Shown piece by piece: positions 32,969 through 42,300 of a DNA stretch of 64,000 nucleotides. The notes under the pieces were generated by a model that had not been told where the DNA came from, did no database searches, and saw only the letters and a program-made list of their open reading frames with translations. The stretch is from an uncultured Oscillospiraceae bacterium. Lineage in GTDB: Bacteria; Bacillota; Clostridia; Oscillospirales; Oscillospiraceae. Numbering within the stretch: the first letter of the stretch is position 1; the number at the start of each line of letters is the position of its first letter. The translations under genes were made by a program, and so were the position numbers. The stretch is taken from the NCBI GenBank assembly GCA_934552825.1, contig CAKTEQ010000004.1, forward strand, positions 124,001-188,000. Direction: 5' to 3'.

Positions 32969-34036
32969 TTATTTGAGAAACAGTTCTTTCAGCGCGTCCT
33001 CTTTGAGCTGAGAGCCGATGACACAGATGCGCCCGGTCACCTCTGCTGTGCCATAGCGCACATTTGTCTCGCCGGGAACATAGTCGAAGTGGATCCACTG
33101 GCCGTCCTGACCGGCGACAATGCCCTTCGCGCGCAGGACGATCCCGTACTCGATGGCGCTGTCCAGCTCTTCCAGGGCGTTCTCCACTTCATCCTTTGTG
33201 AATTTCTTCGCGGTCTCCACGCCCCAGCTTGTGAACACCTCGTCCGCGTGGTGATGGTGATGATGGTCGTGATCGTGGTCATGACCGCAGCCGCAGCTGC
33301 ACTCGTCACGGTCATGATGGTGGTGATCGTGATCGTGATCATGGTGATGATCATGGCCGCAGCAGCAGTCGTCTTCGTCGTCATCATCGTGATGATGGTG
33401 CTCCTCAGCCTCCTCAAGGGCTTTAAGCTGCTTGTCCAGAGAGTCGTCGCGCTCCATAGCGGCAAGTATCTGCTTGCCGTCCAGTTCGTCCCAGGGTGTT
33501 GTCACGATAATGGCGTCTCCGTTATGCTCCCGTATCATGGTGATGCACTGGTCCAGCTTCTCCTGAGAGATTCCGTCAGTGCGGCTGAGGATTATTGTGC
33601 CTGCGCTTTCGATCTGATTGTTGAAGAATTCGCCGAAGTTCTTCATGTACATCCTGCACTTCGTGGCGTCAACCACAGTAACAGCGCCATTTACAACAGC
33701 TCCGTCTCCCTCGGCATTGAGCACTGCGCGGATAACGTCGCTGAGCTTGCCCACCCCGGAGGGCTCTATAAGTATACGGTCAGGGGCAAACTGGTCAATG
33801 ACCTTCTTCAAAGCTTCCCCGAAATCCCCCACCAGGCTGCAGCAAATGCAGCCGGAGTTCATCTCGGTAACTTCAATGCCCGCGTCCTTCATAAAGCCGC
33901 CGTCAACGCCTATCTCGCCGAACTCATTTTCTATGAGTACCAGCTTCTCGCCGGCGTACGCTTCCTTTATCAGCTTCTTGATGAGCGTCGTCTTGCCGGC
34001 ACCCAAAAAACCGGAAAAAATGTCTATTTTCGTCAT
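32969..34036 (-). CDS. COG0523/CobW-family GTPase with a histidine-rich metal-binding stretch
   Basis: A 355-residue G3E GTPase with Walker A GFLGAGKTT (9-17), the CxCC metal motif in NSGCICCSL (Cys 63, 65, 66) and EPSGVG (91-96). Residues 213-263 hold 23 histidines mixed with Asp and with two Cys clusters (CCC and CSCGC). A CobW C-terminal domain follows (VLRAKGIVAGQDGQWIHFDYVPGE). COG0523 proteins deliver zinc or other metals to client proteins under metal shortage (ZNG1/YciC type). It is first in a three-gene operon with its own sigma-A promoter. I found no recognisable Zur box. Nickel or cobalt delivery is an alternative. Confidence 0.9.
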   Translation of the reverse strand: MTKIDIFSGFLGAGKTTLIKKLIKEAYAGEKLVLIENEFGEIGVDGGFMKDAGIEVTEMNSGCICCSLVGDFGEALKKVIDQFAPDRILIEPSGVGKLSDVIRAVLNAEGDGAVVNGAVTVVDATKCRMYMKNFGEFFNNQIESAGTIILSRTDGISQEKLDQCITMIREHNGDAIIVTTPWDELDGKQILAAMERDDSLDKQLKALEEAEEHHHHDDDDEDDCCCGHDHHHDHDHDHHHHDRDECSCGCGHDHDHDHHHHHHADEVFTSWGVETAKKFTKDEVENALEELDSAIEYGIVLRAKGIVAGQDGQWIHFDYVPGETNVRYGTAEVTGRICVIGSQLKEDALKELFLK

Positions 34037-34094
34037 AGTCTATCACACTTTCTTAAGTTGAAAATTTTGCGGTATTCTTCTTTACCGATAGATT

Positions 34095-34123
34095 ATTCTA
34101 ACACCATTTTTAAACTTTATCAA
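34095..34123 (-). promoter_or_regulatory. Promoter of the COG0523 operon
   Basis: On the minus strand TTGATA (34118-34123), a 17-bp spacer and TAGAAT (34095-34100), about 60 bases before the ATG at 34036. Confidence 0.7.
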
Positions 34124-34149
34124 CTTCCAAACACATTAAAATATATCAA

Positions 34150-34184
34150 AAAAGAGCAGGTGCCGAAAAAACACCTGCTCTTTT
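34150..34184 (-). terminator. Intrinsic terminator of spoVT
   Basis: A 13-bp stem (34150-34162 with 34172-34184) followed on the minus strand by TTTGATATAT. The arm AAAGAGCAGGT is the same as in the terminator after pyc (42798-42831). Confidence 0.85.
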
Positions 34185-34185
34185 C

Positions 34186-34716
34186 TCAGTTTTCCATCTG
34201 TTTTCCCAGGAATGCTGACGTTGTCTGAGCCAGCTTATATTCTGTGTCCGTAAGGTTCCCTCCCACGAACACCACGCAGCCCATCACATCCCCCTCGGAG
34301 ATTATAGGCGCCGCAATGGACACCTCCATGCGCTCAGGTCCGTCTGTGACAAAGACCTCAGCGCCTACGCCGGAGTGCTGATATATCTGGCGCTCCTCCA
34401 TGATCTGCTCAAGCTCCTGGCTGATCCTCTTATCCATGAGTTCCCGCCTGCCTGTGCCGGACGCGGCGATTATGGTATCCCTGTCTGCCACGGCTACCGT
34501 GCAGCCCGTGGTCTTGTTGAGGCTCTCACACATCTGCGCGGCAAACTGGGACAGCTCGCCCATGGGTGAGTACTTTTTGAAAATAACTTCTCCATCCTTA
34601 TCGGTGTATATCTCAAGCGGGTCGCCTTCACGGATACGCATGGTGCGGCGTATCTCCTTAGGGATGACCACCCTGCCCAGGTCGTCAATTCGGCGGACAA
34701 TACCGGTTGCTTTCAT
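34186..34716 (-). CDS. spoVT: Stage V sporulation protein T (AbrB-type regulator)
   Basis: A 176-residue SpoVT. The N-terminal AbrB swapped-hairpin DNA-binding domain (1-50: MKATGIVRRIDDLGRVVIPKEIRRTMRIREGDPLEIY) is joined to a C-terminal GAF-like domain (about 55-176). In Bacillus it modulates sigma-G-dependent forespore genes. Its presence points to an endospore former. It is monocistronic, with an extended -10 box at 34884-34892 and a strong terminator. Confidence 0.96.
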   Translation of the reverse strand: MKATGIVRRIDDLGRVVIPKEIRRTMRIREGDPLEIYTDKDGEVIFKKYSPMGELSQFAAQMCESLNKTTGCTVAVADRDTIIAASGTGRRELMDKRISQELEQIMEERQIYQHSGVGAEVFVTDGPERMEVSIAAPIISEGDVMGCVVFVGGNLTDTEYKLAQTTSAFLGKQMEN

Positions 34717-35182
34717 AATTTCAAACCTTTCTCAGCGTTTTCGTATGTTTGCACCATTATTATCCGCATTTGCTGTTTTCTTATTCCATTGAAAAAAATG
34801 GAACATTTTCCGGAGCAATGCCGTTTCGAAACTGCCTCGCTGTTTTTGCCGAACGTGTATGAAAAATATTTTGCGCCGTTTTCATTGTACCAATTATCGT
34901 ACATATAAAGCTATATTATACTGTCAACAGGTCAGGGACGGACAATACGTCCTCATTTTTCCCTTGAGTATTTGATAGACTGCACTTGCGGCAGCGGCTA
35001 TGTGGCACGCCTCCTTTCTTTTTTATTTCAGGGTTATACTGACCCGCCCTGTCCATTTCATTTCATATTACTATCGCCGCATTATTTAACCCTCGCAAGT
35101 GATATCGCCTTTCTATCACATATCCCGCCTGTAAAGCAAATACCGGGCGCAGCCTAAGCTGCACCCGGTATTTTACTTTCTT
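34717..35182 (-). other. Intergenic region upstream of spoVT
   Basis: 466 bases with no gene I can support. On the minus strand it holds an extended -10 (TGGTACAAT, 34884-34892) for spoVT, leaving a leader of about 160 bases. TTGACA at 34922-34927 (minus strand) has no matching -10. A terminator for rnmV lies at 35138-35174. A GTG frame of about 30 codons on the minus strand near 35000 follows AAAGGAGG too closely to be convincing. A small RNA in 34900-35137 cannot be excluded. Confidence 0.5.
35138..35174 (-). terminator. Terminator of the comEC-holA-rnmV operon
   Basis: The hairpin AAATACCGGGCGCAGC / GCTGCACCCGGTATTT with one mismatch and loop CTAA, just after the rnmV stop on the minus strand. 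Confidence 0.85.
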
Positions 35183-35776
35183 TTACTCCTCAGTTTTTTC
35201 CAGAAGGTCCCGGAATTCCTCCGGTGTGTACAGCGCGTTTATCAGATCCAGCAGCACGTTTGCGCTGGTGTGCTCCGGAAAATCCATCGCCCGGAGCAGG
35301 CGTTTTCTTCTGTCCGCGCTGCCGTCGCTCCCGGAAAGTCCGAGGGCATACATATCGCTCTTTTTCAGCCATGGGCTGCGTATCTGAGCGGCGGCGCTGT
35401 CGATAGTCGCGCCGCTGCGCCGCAGGGCTTCGACTATCACCTCCGGAGTCATCCCCTCCACGCCGAGCTTTCCCTCCTTGGAGGGTGATCTCTTGCGCTT
35501 TTCCTTCCCTGTCACGTCCGGAATATACGCCTGGAGCACGCGCCCTGTGCCCACGGCGCCCTTGATATAATTTCTTATCACGAAGCCCGCGCCGTCGCTG
35601 TCCGTAAAGACGATTATTCCCGTTTTTTCAGCCAGCCGCCGGAGCAGGGCGAGCCTTTCCCTGTCGTTGAATATACCAAAGCCCGAGGTATCGATTATCA
35701 CCCCATCGACCACCTGGCTCAGAGTGTTCTTATCATACTTGCCCTCGACTATTATCGCCTCACCGACTTTTATCAT
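35183..35776 (-). CDS. rnmV: Ribonuclease M5
   Basis: A 197-residue RNase M5. The Toprim domain covers the first half, with the catalytic Glu in IVEGKYDKNTL and the DxD pair in VFTDSDGAGFVIRNYIKG. The second half is the DUF4093-type domain that contacts ribosomal protein uL18 and 5S rRNA. It matures 5S rRNA in Gram-positive bacteria. It overlaps holA by four bases. Confidence 0.94.
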   Translation of the reverse strand: MIKVGEAIIVEGKYDKNTLSQVVDGVIIDTSGFGIFNDRERLALLRRLAEKTGIIVFTDSDGAGFVIRNYIKGAVGTGRVLQAYIPDVTGKEKRKRSPSKEGKLGVEGMTPEVIVEALRRSGATIDSAAAQIRSPWLKKSDMYALGLSGSDGSADRRKRLLRAMDFPEHTSANVLLDLINALYTPEEFRDLLEKTEE

Positions 35777-36819
35777 TGCACCTTCCCGCTTTCAAACATC
35801 TTGATTATGAGCATCTCCAGCGCCGCTTCCTTATCCATAGTCACGCTTTTAAGCTCCATATCAAGTTTGGCGCACATTTTAAGGCACATTCTCAGCCACC
35901 CGGCGCTGCGCTTTTCAACAGCTTTTAGCAGCCTGCGGGTGGGATAATCGCTGGAATAGCCCAGCAGTGCCGTCAGATCACCCAGTCCGACGCCGTTTTC
36001 CCTCGCAAGGCGGACGAGATACATGCTTCTTAATTGACTGCCTACTATGGCGAGTATCTTCTGAGGGGCTTCGCGGAGCAGGAACAGGTCTCCCAGCGTC
36101 CGCATGGCCCTGTCCGCATCGCCTGAAGCAATGCTGTCCGTCAGGTCAAATGCCACAGCCTCCACCACTGGCGTCGCCACAGCGTCAATGTCCGCCCGGG
36201 TAACTATCTCCTGCTTTGCGTAAGCGGATATCTTGCTTATCTCCCCGGCGAGATTGGTCATCAGACCTCCGCAGATAAACATGAGATACTCCGTGGTTTT
36301 CGTGTCTATATCGTGCCCCTGGCTTTTGAAGCGTCTTCGCACCCAGCTCATCATCTCACTGCCGCCCTGGCGCTGGAAATCCACCACAAGGGCGTTCTTT
36401 TTTATCGCCTGGGTAGGGAACTTCAGGCGTCCGTCGGACTTATACTCAATAGCGTCGTATACGAACACAAGGCACACATAATCCGGCAGTTCCTCGATGA
36501 TATTGCCGACCTTCTCTCTCTCCTTCTCGCCGCCGGAATAGAGATCATAGTCCTTCACCACCAGCATTTTCCGCTCCGAGAGCATCGGCAGCGCGTCCAC
36601 CGCGCTTTCAAGCTCGTTCAGATCCAGCTTGCCGCCCTCGAAGGCCTGGTAGTTGAACTCCCGGAAATCCTCAGCAACCAGTCTTTTTTCAAGCTGCTGA
36701 AGATAATAATCCCGCAGGTAGTCCTCCTCGCCGCAGAAGATATAGCAGCGCCCGATATCGCCATTTTTTATGTCGTCCTTGAGTTTTTTATAGCCCTCTC
36801 TGCTTTTCTGCTTTGCCAT
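35773..36819 (-). CDS. holA: DNA polymerase III subunit delta
   Basis: A 348-residue HolA. The N-terminal AAA+-like region has CYIFCGEEDYLRDYYLQQL and DALPMLSERKMLVVKDYD; the C-terminal collar domain has SIASGDADRAMRTLGDLFLLREAPQKILAIV. It opens the sliding clamp as part of the clamp loader. The ATG at 36819 overlaps the comEC stop (TGATG) and is preferred over a TTG one codon upstream. It lies directly after comEC as in many Firmicutes. Confidence 0.95.
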   Translation of the reverse strand: MAKQKSREGYKKLKDDIKNGDIGRCYIFCGEEDYLRDYYLQQLEKRLVAEDFREFNYQAFEGGKLDLNELESAVDALPMLSERKMLVVKDYDLYSGGEKEREKVGNIIEELPDYVCLVFVYDAIEYKSDGRLKFPTQAIKKNALVVDFQRQGGSEMMSWVRRRFKSQGHDIDTKTTEYLMFICGGLMTNLAGEISKISAYAKQEIVTRADIDAVATPVVEAVAFDLTDSIASGDADRAMRTLGDLFLLREAPQKILAIVGSQLRSMYLVRLARENGVGLGDLTALLGYSSDYPTRRLLKAVEKRSAGWLRMCLKMCAKLDMELKSVTMDKEAALEMLIIKMFESGKVQ

Positions 36820-39053
36820 CAATCCACCCGCATTTCCCTCACGGTGACGGTTATCGTCCCGTTAATATCAGTCCTGTATATCTCCGCGCCCGCCTCCGTG
36901 AGACGGTCCAGCACCTCTTTGCGGGGATGCCCATAGGAGTTGTCCGCCCCCACGGAAATTATCGCCGTCTCCGGCTTCACCGCGTCAAGGAACGCCTTGC
37001 TTGTGCTCGTGGCGGAGCCGTGGTGGCCCACCACCAGAAGTTCAATGTCCCCGATGTCATATCGTTCCGTCAGCGCCAGTTCCTGTGCCGAGGGCATATC
37101 GCCTGTAACCAGAATATCGTAATCTCCCACGGATATAAGTACAGCCATGCACAGCTCGTTGCCCTTACCGCTCGTGGGCGGAAACAGTCTGAATTTAGCG
37201 CCGCCCAGATCGAACTCAGACGCGGTCTCAAGGCGGTATACTTCTGTCCCCGCAGCGCTTGCCGCTGTGATTATTTCTTCCTCGATACCGTCGTCATCGC
37301 TGCTCACAGGCAGCACAAGGTTGCCTACGTGAATCTCCCGGAGCACATCCGCCGCGTACATGGCGTGGTCCTTATGGGGGTGGGTTAGGAGCAGAGCGCC
37401 GGCATCTCTCCTGCCGATGCTCAGCAGATAGTCCTCCACCGCTGTGTCCGCCCCGCTGCCGTAGCCGCCCGCGTCTATTATAACCGTTTCCCTCCCGGAT
37501 GTCACTACTATCGCCTGACCCTGCCCTACGTCCAGAACCGCGAAGGTCACGCCTGCCAGATCAGCCGCGGCAGCCGTCAGGAGACTTACGATGCACAGCG
37601 ACGCCGTAACGGCGCACACAGGCACATACCACTTTCTTTTCCATCCCCTTGTGAACACCATTATTCCAAACACGGCATAGGCGAAAACCAGCCAGCAGAC
37701 CATAGGCACACCCCGGGCACTGACCTGGGCAAAGGCGGCCGAGGATATGACCCTGGCCACCGCGAGAATATACTTTGCGGGTATGTACAGCACCCATCCC
37801 AGCACGCTGCCGGCTCCCGGCAGGAATATTCCTATCACGGAAACCGCGAGACCGAGAGGGAACAGCAGACTCACCACCCAGAACGTCAGTACGTTTGACG
37901 CCGGCGCGAGGAGGGATATCCGCCCGAAACAGCAGGCGGATATGGGTATCGTCAGCGCAGATGCTGAGAGGGAGAGGCTCACAGAATCTGTCAACGCCCG
38001 CCATATTCTGCCCTTTCTGCCGCCCCGGAGGAACGCCCCGATGCGCTCAGAAAACAGGAATATGCCTGCCACCGAGGCGTAGGAGAGCTGAAGGCTCACG
38101 CTCTGTATGGCATACGGGTTCTGAAGGAGCGTGACCAGCAGCGCAAAGCCCAGCGCTGTGGCGCTGTCGTTCTCGCGCCCAAGAAGAGGCGCTATGAGGA
38201 GCATCACGGACATTATCACAGCCCTCACGACCGACGGGGTGCACCCCGTCATGAAGGCGAAGAACACCAGCGCCGGTATGCACACAGCGGCCGTCCCACG
38301 GCGGCGCAGGCGCATTTTCGTTATCGCCCCTATAAGAAATGAGATGTGCAGCCCTGATACAGCGACCATGTGTGCAAGTCCCGAACTCTTGAGCGTATCG
38401 TAAACGCCGTCCCCGAGGCCGCTCTTGTCCCCCAGGAGCAGCGCGCGCATGAAGCCCGCCGTGTCCCCGTGAAAGCTCCTGTCGATGCTGTCTGCCAGCT
38501 TCTTCGCGGCATACGCCGGGTAGTACTTAAATGCAAGGCGCTCCGCTTTCTCGATACGCACTTCCCCTCTCGGAAAGGCTTTTATGAGCGTCCCGCCTGC
38601 TCTGTAATATGTTCCATTCTGGTCATCAGTTACTAGTCGGAGCTTGCCCGCAGCTGTCACTTTATCCCCCGGTGCCAGCGTGCCGCCAGTCTCCTCGGGG
38701 AGGTACAAAAGTGCTTTGACACCCTCCGCGGCCGCCTCGCATCTCACCCCGTAAGCCGCGCTCTCCGGATAGCCTGTGACGGTGAACTCAACTTCATCCT
38801 CCCGTCCGCATATCGCCGCCGCGGGAGCCAGCTTAAAGCGGTCATATATGCCTAGACAGCTCAAGGCGCACAAGACGCCGCACAGAGCGATAATGGCGCG
38901 CAGGCGGGCGTTCCCCGTCAAAAACAGCACAGCGCACGCGCCGCACAGCAGCACGGCAGAAGCCGCCCATATATAGAACGTCGCCGGCAGAAGATATGTA
39001 CACACCAGCAGTCCCGCCCCAAAGGCGAAGGCAAACAGTGCAAGTCTGCGCAT
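36819..39053 (-). CDS. comEC: DNA internalization protein ComEC/Rec2
   Basis: A 744-residue membrane protein. The N-terminal DUF4131 region with several helices is followed by the Competence domain (GDKSGLGDGVYDTLKSSGLAHMVAVSGLHISFLIG, near 230-265). More helices follow, then a C-terminal metallo-beta-lactamase-like nuclease domain with VLDVGQGQAIVV, LTHPHKDHA and VGHHGSATSTS. It forms the channel for DNA uptake in natural transformation. The start at 39053 is preceded by AAAGGGGG; the longer upstream frame lacks support. The metal-binding motifs are complete, so it looks functional. Confidence 0.95.
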   Translation of the reverse strand: MRRLALFAFAFGAGLLVCTYLLPATFYIWAASAVLLCGACAVLFLTGNARLRAIIALCGVLCALSCLGIYDRFKLAPAAAICGREDEVEFTVTGYPESAAYGVRCEAAAEGVKALLYLPEETGGTLAPGDKVTAAGKLRLVTDDQNGTYYRAGGTLIKAFPRGEVRIEKAERLAFKYYPAYAAKKLADSIDRSFHGDTAGFMRALLLGDKSGLGDGVYDTLKSSGLAHMVAVSGLHISFLIGAITKMRLRRRGTAAVCIPALVFFAFMTGCTPSVVRAVIMSVMLLIAPLLGRENDSATALGFALLVTLLQNPYAIQSVSLQLSYASVAGIFLFSERIGAFLRGGRKGRIWRALTDSVSLSLSASALTIPISACCFGRISLLAPASNVLTFWVVSLLFPLGLAVSVIGIFLPGAGSVLGWVLYIPAKYILAVARVISSAAFAQVSARGVPMVCWLVFAYAVFGIMVFTRGWKRKWYVPVCAVTASLCIVSLLTAAAADLAGVTFAVLDVGQGQAIVVTSGRETVIIDAGGYGSGADTAVEDYLLSIGRRDAGALLLTHPHKDHAMYAADVLREIHVGNLVLPVSSDDDGIEEEIITAASAAGTEVYRLETASEFDLGGAKFRLFPPTSGKGNELCMAVLISVGDYDILVTGDMPSAQELALTERYDIGDIELLVVGHHGSATSTSKAFLDAVKPETAIISVGADNSYGHPRKEVLDRLTEAGAEIYRTDINGTITVTVREMRVD

Positions 39054-39259
39054 TTGCGGAACACCCCCTTTCTTTATATTTTCCACGTTTTTCCCACTGT
39101 TTGCAAGAGGAAAAGCTGACTCGAACCGAAAAAGGCATTTTTGCAAGTTTCACACCCGAATTATTCATTTTTAACGGAATATACATGACTATTATTCACA
39201 AAGCGCCCTGCGCTCCCTTGTCAATCTGTATGAATTGGCAAACTGCGCGCCCTTTTTAC

Positions 39260-39288
39260 TTGTAGTTTACGTTTTCAGACTATATAAT
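39260..39288 (+). promoter_or_regulatory. Promoter of pyc
   Basis: TTGTAG (39260-39265), a 17-bp spacer and TATAAT (39283-39288), about 55 bases before the pyc ATG. Confidence 0.75.
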
Positions 39289-39343
39289 TGTATCAGAAAT
39301 ATTATCGCAGGTATTGCGAAGATTTGTGAGGTGTTCAGCCAAA

Positions 39344-42300
39344 ATGCCAAAGGACTGCAAAGACATCAAGATAGAGAAAGTTCTTGTTGCCAACCGGGGC
39401 GAGATCGCCATACGCATTTTCCGTGCGTGCTACGACCTGGGCATCCATACGGTTGCCATATATTCCAATGAGGATACTTATTCAAACTTCAGGACCAGGG
39501 CGGACGAGGCCTATCTCATAGGCGAGAACAAAACTCCCCTGGGCGCTTATCTGGATATTCCCGAGATAATCAGCATGGCAAAGCGCCGTGGCGTCACCGC
39601 CATCCATCCGGGCTATGGCTTTCTCTCCGAGAATGCGGAATTCGCAAAAGCCTGTGAGGATAACGGCATAATCTTTATCGGCCCCTCCTCCGATATCCTG
39701 CGCAAAATGGGCGACAAGCTCAGCGCCAAGGCTATCGCCATAGAATGCGGTGTGCCTATCATCCCCGGCTGTACCGAGCCTCTCAAAGACGCTGAGGAAG
39801 CTCTTGAAAAAGCAAGAAGCTTCGGCTTCCCCGTCATTCTCAAGGCTGCGGCGGGCGGTGGCGGCAGAGGCATGCGCCGCTGCGACACTGAGGCTGAGGT
39901 GAAGGAAGCCTTCGAGCTGGTGCACAGCGAAGCTGAGAAGAGCTTCGGCTGCGGCGATATCTTCATGGAAAAATACCTTGTAGACCCCAAGCACATCGAG
40001 GTGCAGATACTGGGCGACCAGTACGGCAATGTCTACCATCTGGGCGAGCGCGACTGCTCTCTCCAGCGCCGCTATCAGAAGGTCGTCGAATTCGCCCCCG
40101 CGTGGAGCGTTCCTCACGATACTATTGAGAAACTGAGAACGGACGCCGTCAAGATCGCAAAGAGCGTAGGCTACGTCAGCGCGGGCACCGTGGAGTTTCT
40201 CGTTGACAAGGACGGCAACTACTATTTCATCGAGATGAACCCCCGTATCCAGGTGGAGCATACCGTCACAGAGATGGTAACGAATGTGGACATCGTCCGC
40301 GCCCAGATACTCATCGCCGCAGGTAAGCCCCTGAGCTATCCCGAGATAGGCCTCAGCTGCCAGGAAGACCTCAGGATGAACGGCTTTGCCATCCAGTGCC
40401 GCGTCACCACAGAGGACCCCGCAAACAACTTCGCCCCCGATAACGGGCGCATCACGGCCTACCGCTCCGGCGGCGGCTTCGGCGTGCGTCTGGACGGCGG
40501 CAACGCCGCTGCGGGCACCACCATCTCCCCCTACTACGATTCTCTGCTCGTCAAGGTGACAAGCTGGGACGTCACCTTCGAGGCCGTATGCCGCAAAGCA
40601 GCCCGTGCCATCAACGAAATCCACGTCCGCGGCGTCAAGACGAACATCCCCTTTGTCACAAATATCCTCAAGCACCCCGCTTTCATAGCCGGTCGCTGCC
40701 ATACAAAGTTCATCGACGAGACTCCCGAGCTCTTCGAGTTCTCCGGCAGCCGCGACAGAGCTACCCGCGTTCTCAAGTATATAGCCAACATCCAGGTGGC
40801 CGCCCCCAACGCGGAGCGCCATCAGTATGATATCCCCCGCTTTCCCATCCAGCAGAAGGCTCCCGACACAGGGCTTAAATATCTGCTCGACAAGGAAGGT
40901 CCCGAGGCTGTAAAGAAGTGGGTTCTGAACCAGAAGAAGGTCCTCGTGACCGATACCACCATGCGCGACGCTCACCAGAGCCTTCTGTCCACCCGTATGC
41001 GCACCAGGGACATGGTCAAGGGCGCTGACGGCGTGGCGGACATTCTGCGTGACTGCTTCTCCCTGGAGATGTGGGGCGGCGCCACCTTCGACGTGGCCTA
41101 CCGGTTCCTCCACGAATCTCCCTGGGAGCGTCTCTCCCTCCTGCGGGAGCACATACCCAACATTCCCTTCCAGATGCTCCTGCGCGGCTCCAACCTGGTA
41201 GGCTACTCCAACTATCCGGATAACCTTGTGCGCGCCTTCATAAAGGAGGCTGCAGAGAGCGGCATCGACGTGTTCCGCGTGTTCGACTCTCTCAACTGGA
41301 TACCCGGCATGGAGATCGCCATGGACGAGGTCCTCAACCAGAATAAGCTCCTGGAAGCCACGATGTGCTACACCGGCGATATCCTGGACCCCAAGAAGGA
41401 CAAATACGACCTCAAGTACTATATAAATCTCGCCAAGGAGCTGGAAAAGCGTGGCGCCCACACCCTCTGCATCAAGGATATGTCCGGCCTGCTCAAGCCC
41501 TATGCCGCGAAGAAGCTCATCAGTGCGCTGAAGCAGGAGGTCGGCATCCCCATCCACCTGCACACTCACGACACCACCGGCAACCAGGTCGCCACAGTGC
41601 TCATGGCTGCGGAAGCCGGCGTGGATATCGTGGATCTGGCGGCAGCGCCCATGTCCGGTCTCACGAGCCAGCCTTCTCTCGACGCCGTCGTGGCGGCGCT
41701 CCAGGAGACAGAGCGCGACACCGGTCTCGACCTGCGCCGTGTTCAGGAGCTGAGCAACTATTGGTCCGACGTCCGCCTGCGCTACGAGAGCTTCGACAAT
41801 GGTCTGAAGACCTCCACCACCGATATATACCGCTATGAGATCCCCGGCGGTCAGTACACAAACCTCCAGCCTCAGGTCGCATCCCTGGGTCTCGGTTCCC
41901 GCTTTGAGGACGTCAAGGAGATGTACAAGACCGTAAACGATATGCTGGGCGATATAGTCAAAGTCACTCCCTCCTCCAAGATGGTCGGCGATCTGGCGAT
42001 ATTCATGGTCCAGAACGACCTCACTCCCGAGAACATCGTGGAAAAGGGCAAGTCCCTCGCCTTCCCGGACAGTGTCGTCTCCTTCTTCAAGGGCATGATG
42101 GGTCAGCCCGCCTGGGGCTTCCCGGAGGATCTCCAGAAGGTCGTGCTCAAGGGCGAGGAGCCTATCACCTGCCGTCCCGGCGAACTGCTCGAGCCTGTTG
42201 ACTTTGACAAGATGCGCGAAGAAGTGAGCAAGTTCATGGTCGGCACGCCCAACATGAAGAGCCTTATCTCCTACGCCATGTACCCCAAGGTCTATGAGGA

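Noticed and set aside
33228..33420. A CRISPR-like or satellite repeat
   Set aside because: The repetition comes from His and Asp codons in a coding frame; there are no regular spacers.
32048..34228. A 726-codon open frame on the plus strand opposite the COG0523 operon
   Set aside because: It spans two real genes and their gap, encodes a biased His/Val-rich product from the antisense of Asp/His codons, and lacks start signals.
34713..34904. A 63-codon minus-strand frame just upstream of spoVT
   Set aside because: It covers the spoVT promoter and leader, has no good ribosome-binding site and no homology I recognise.
34972..35157. A 61-codon plus-strand frame in the gap before RNase M5
   Set aside because: It runs into the rnmV terminator and has no ribosome-binding site.
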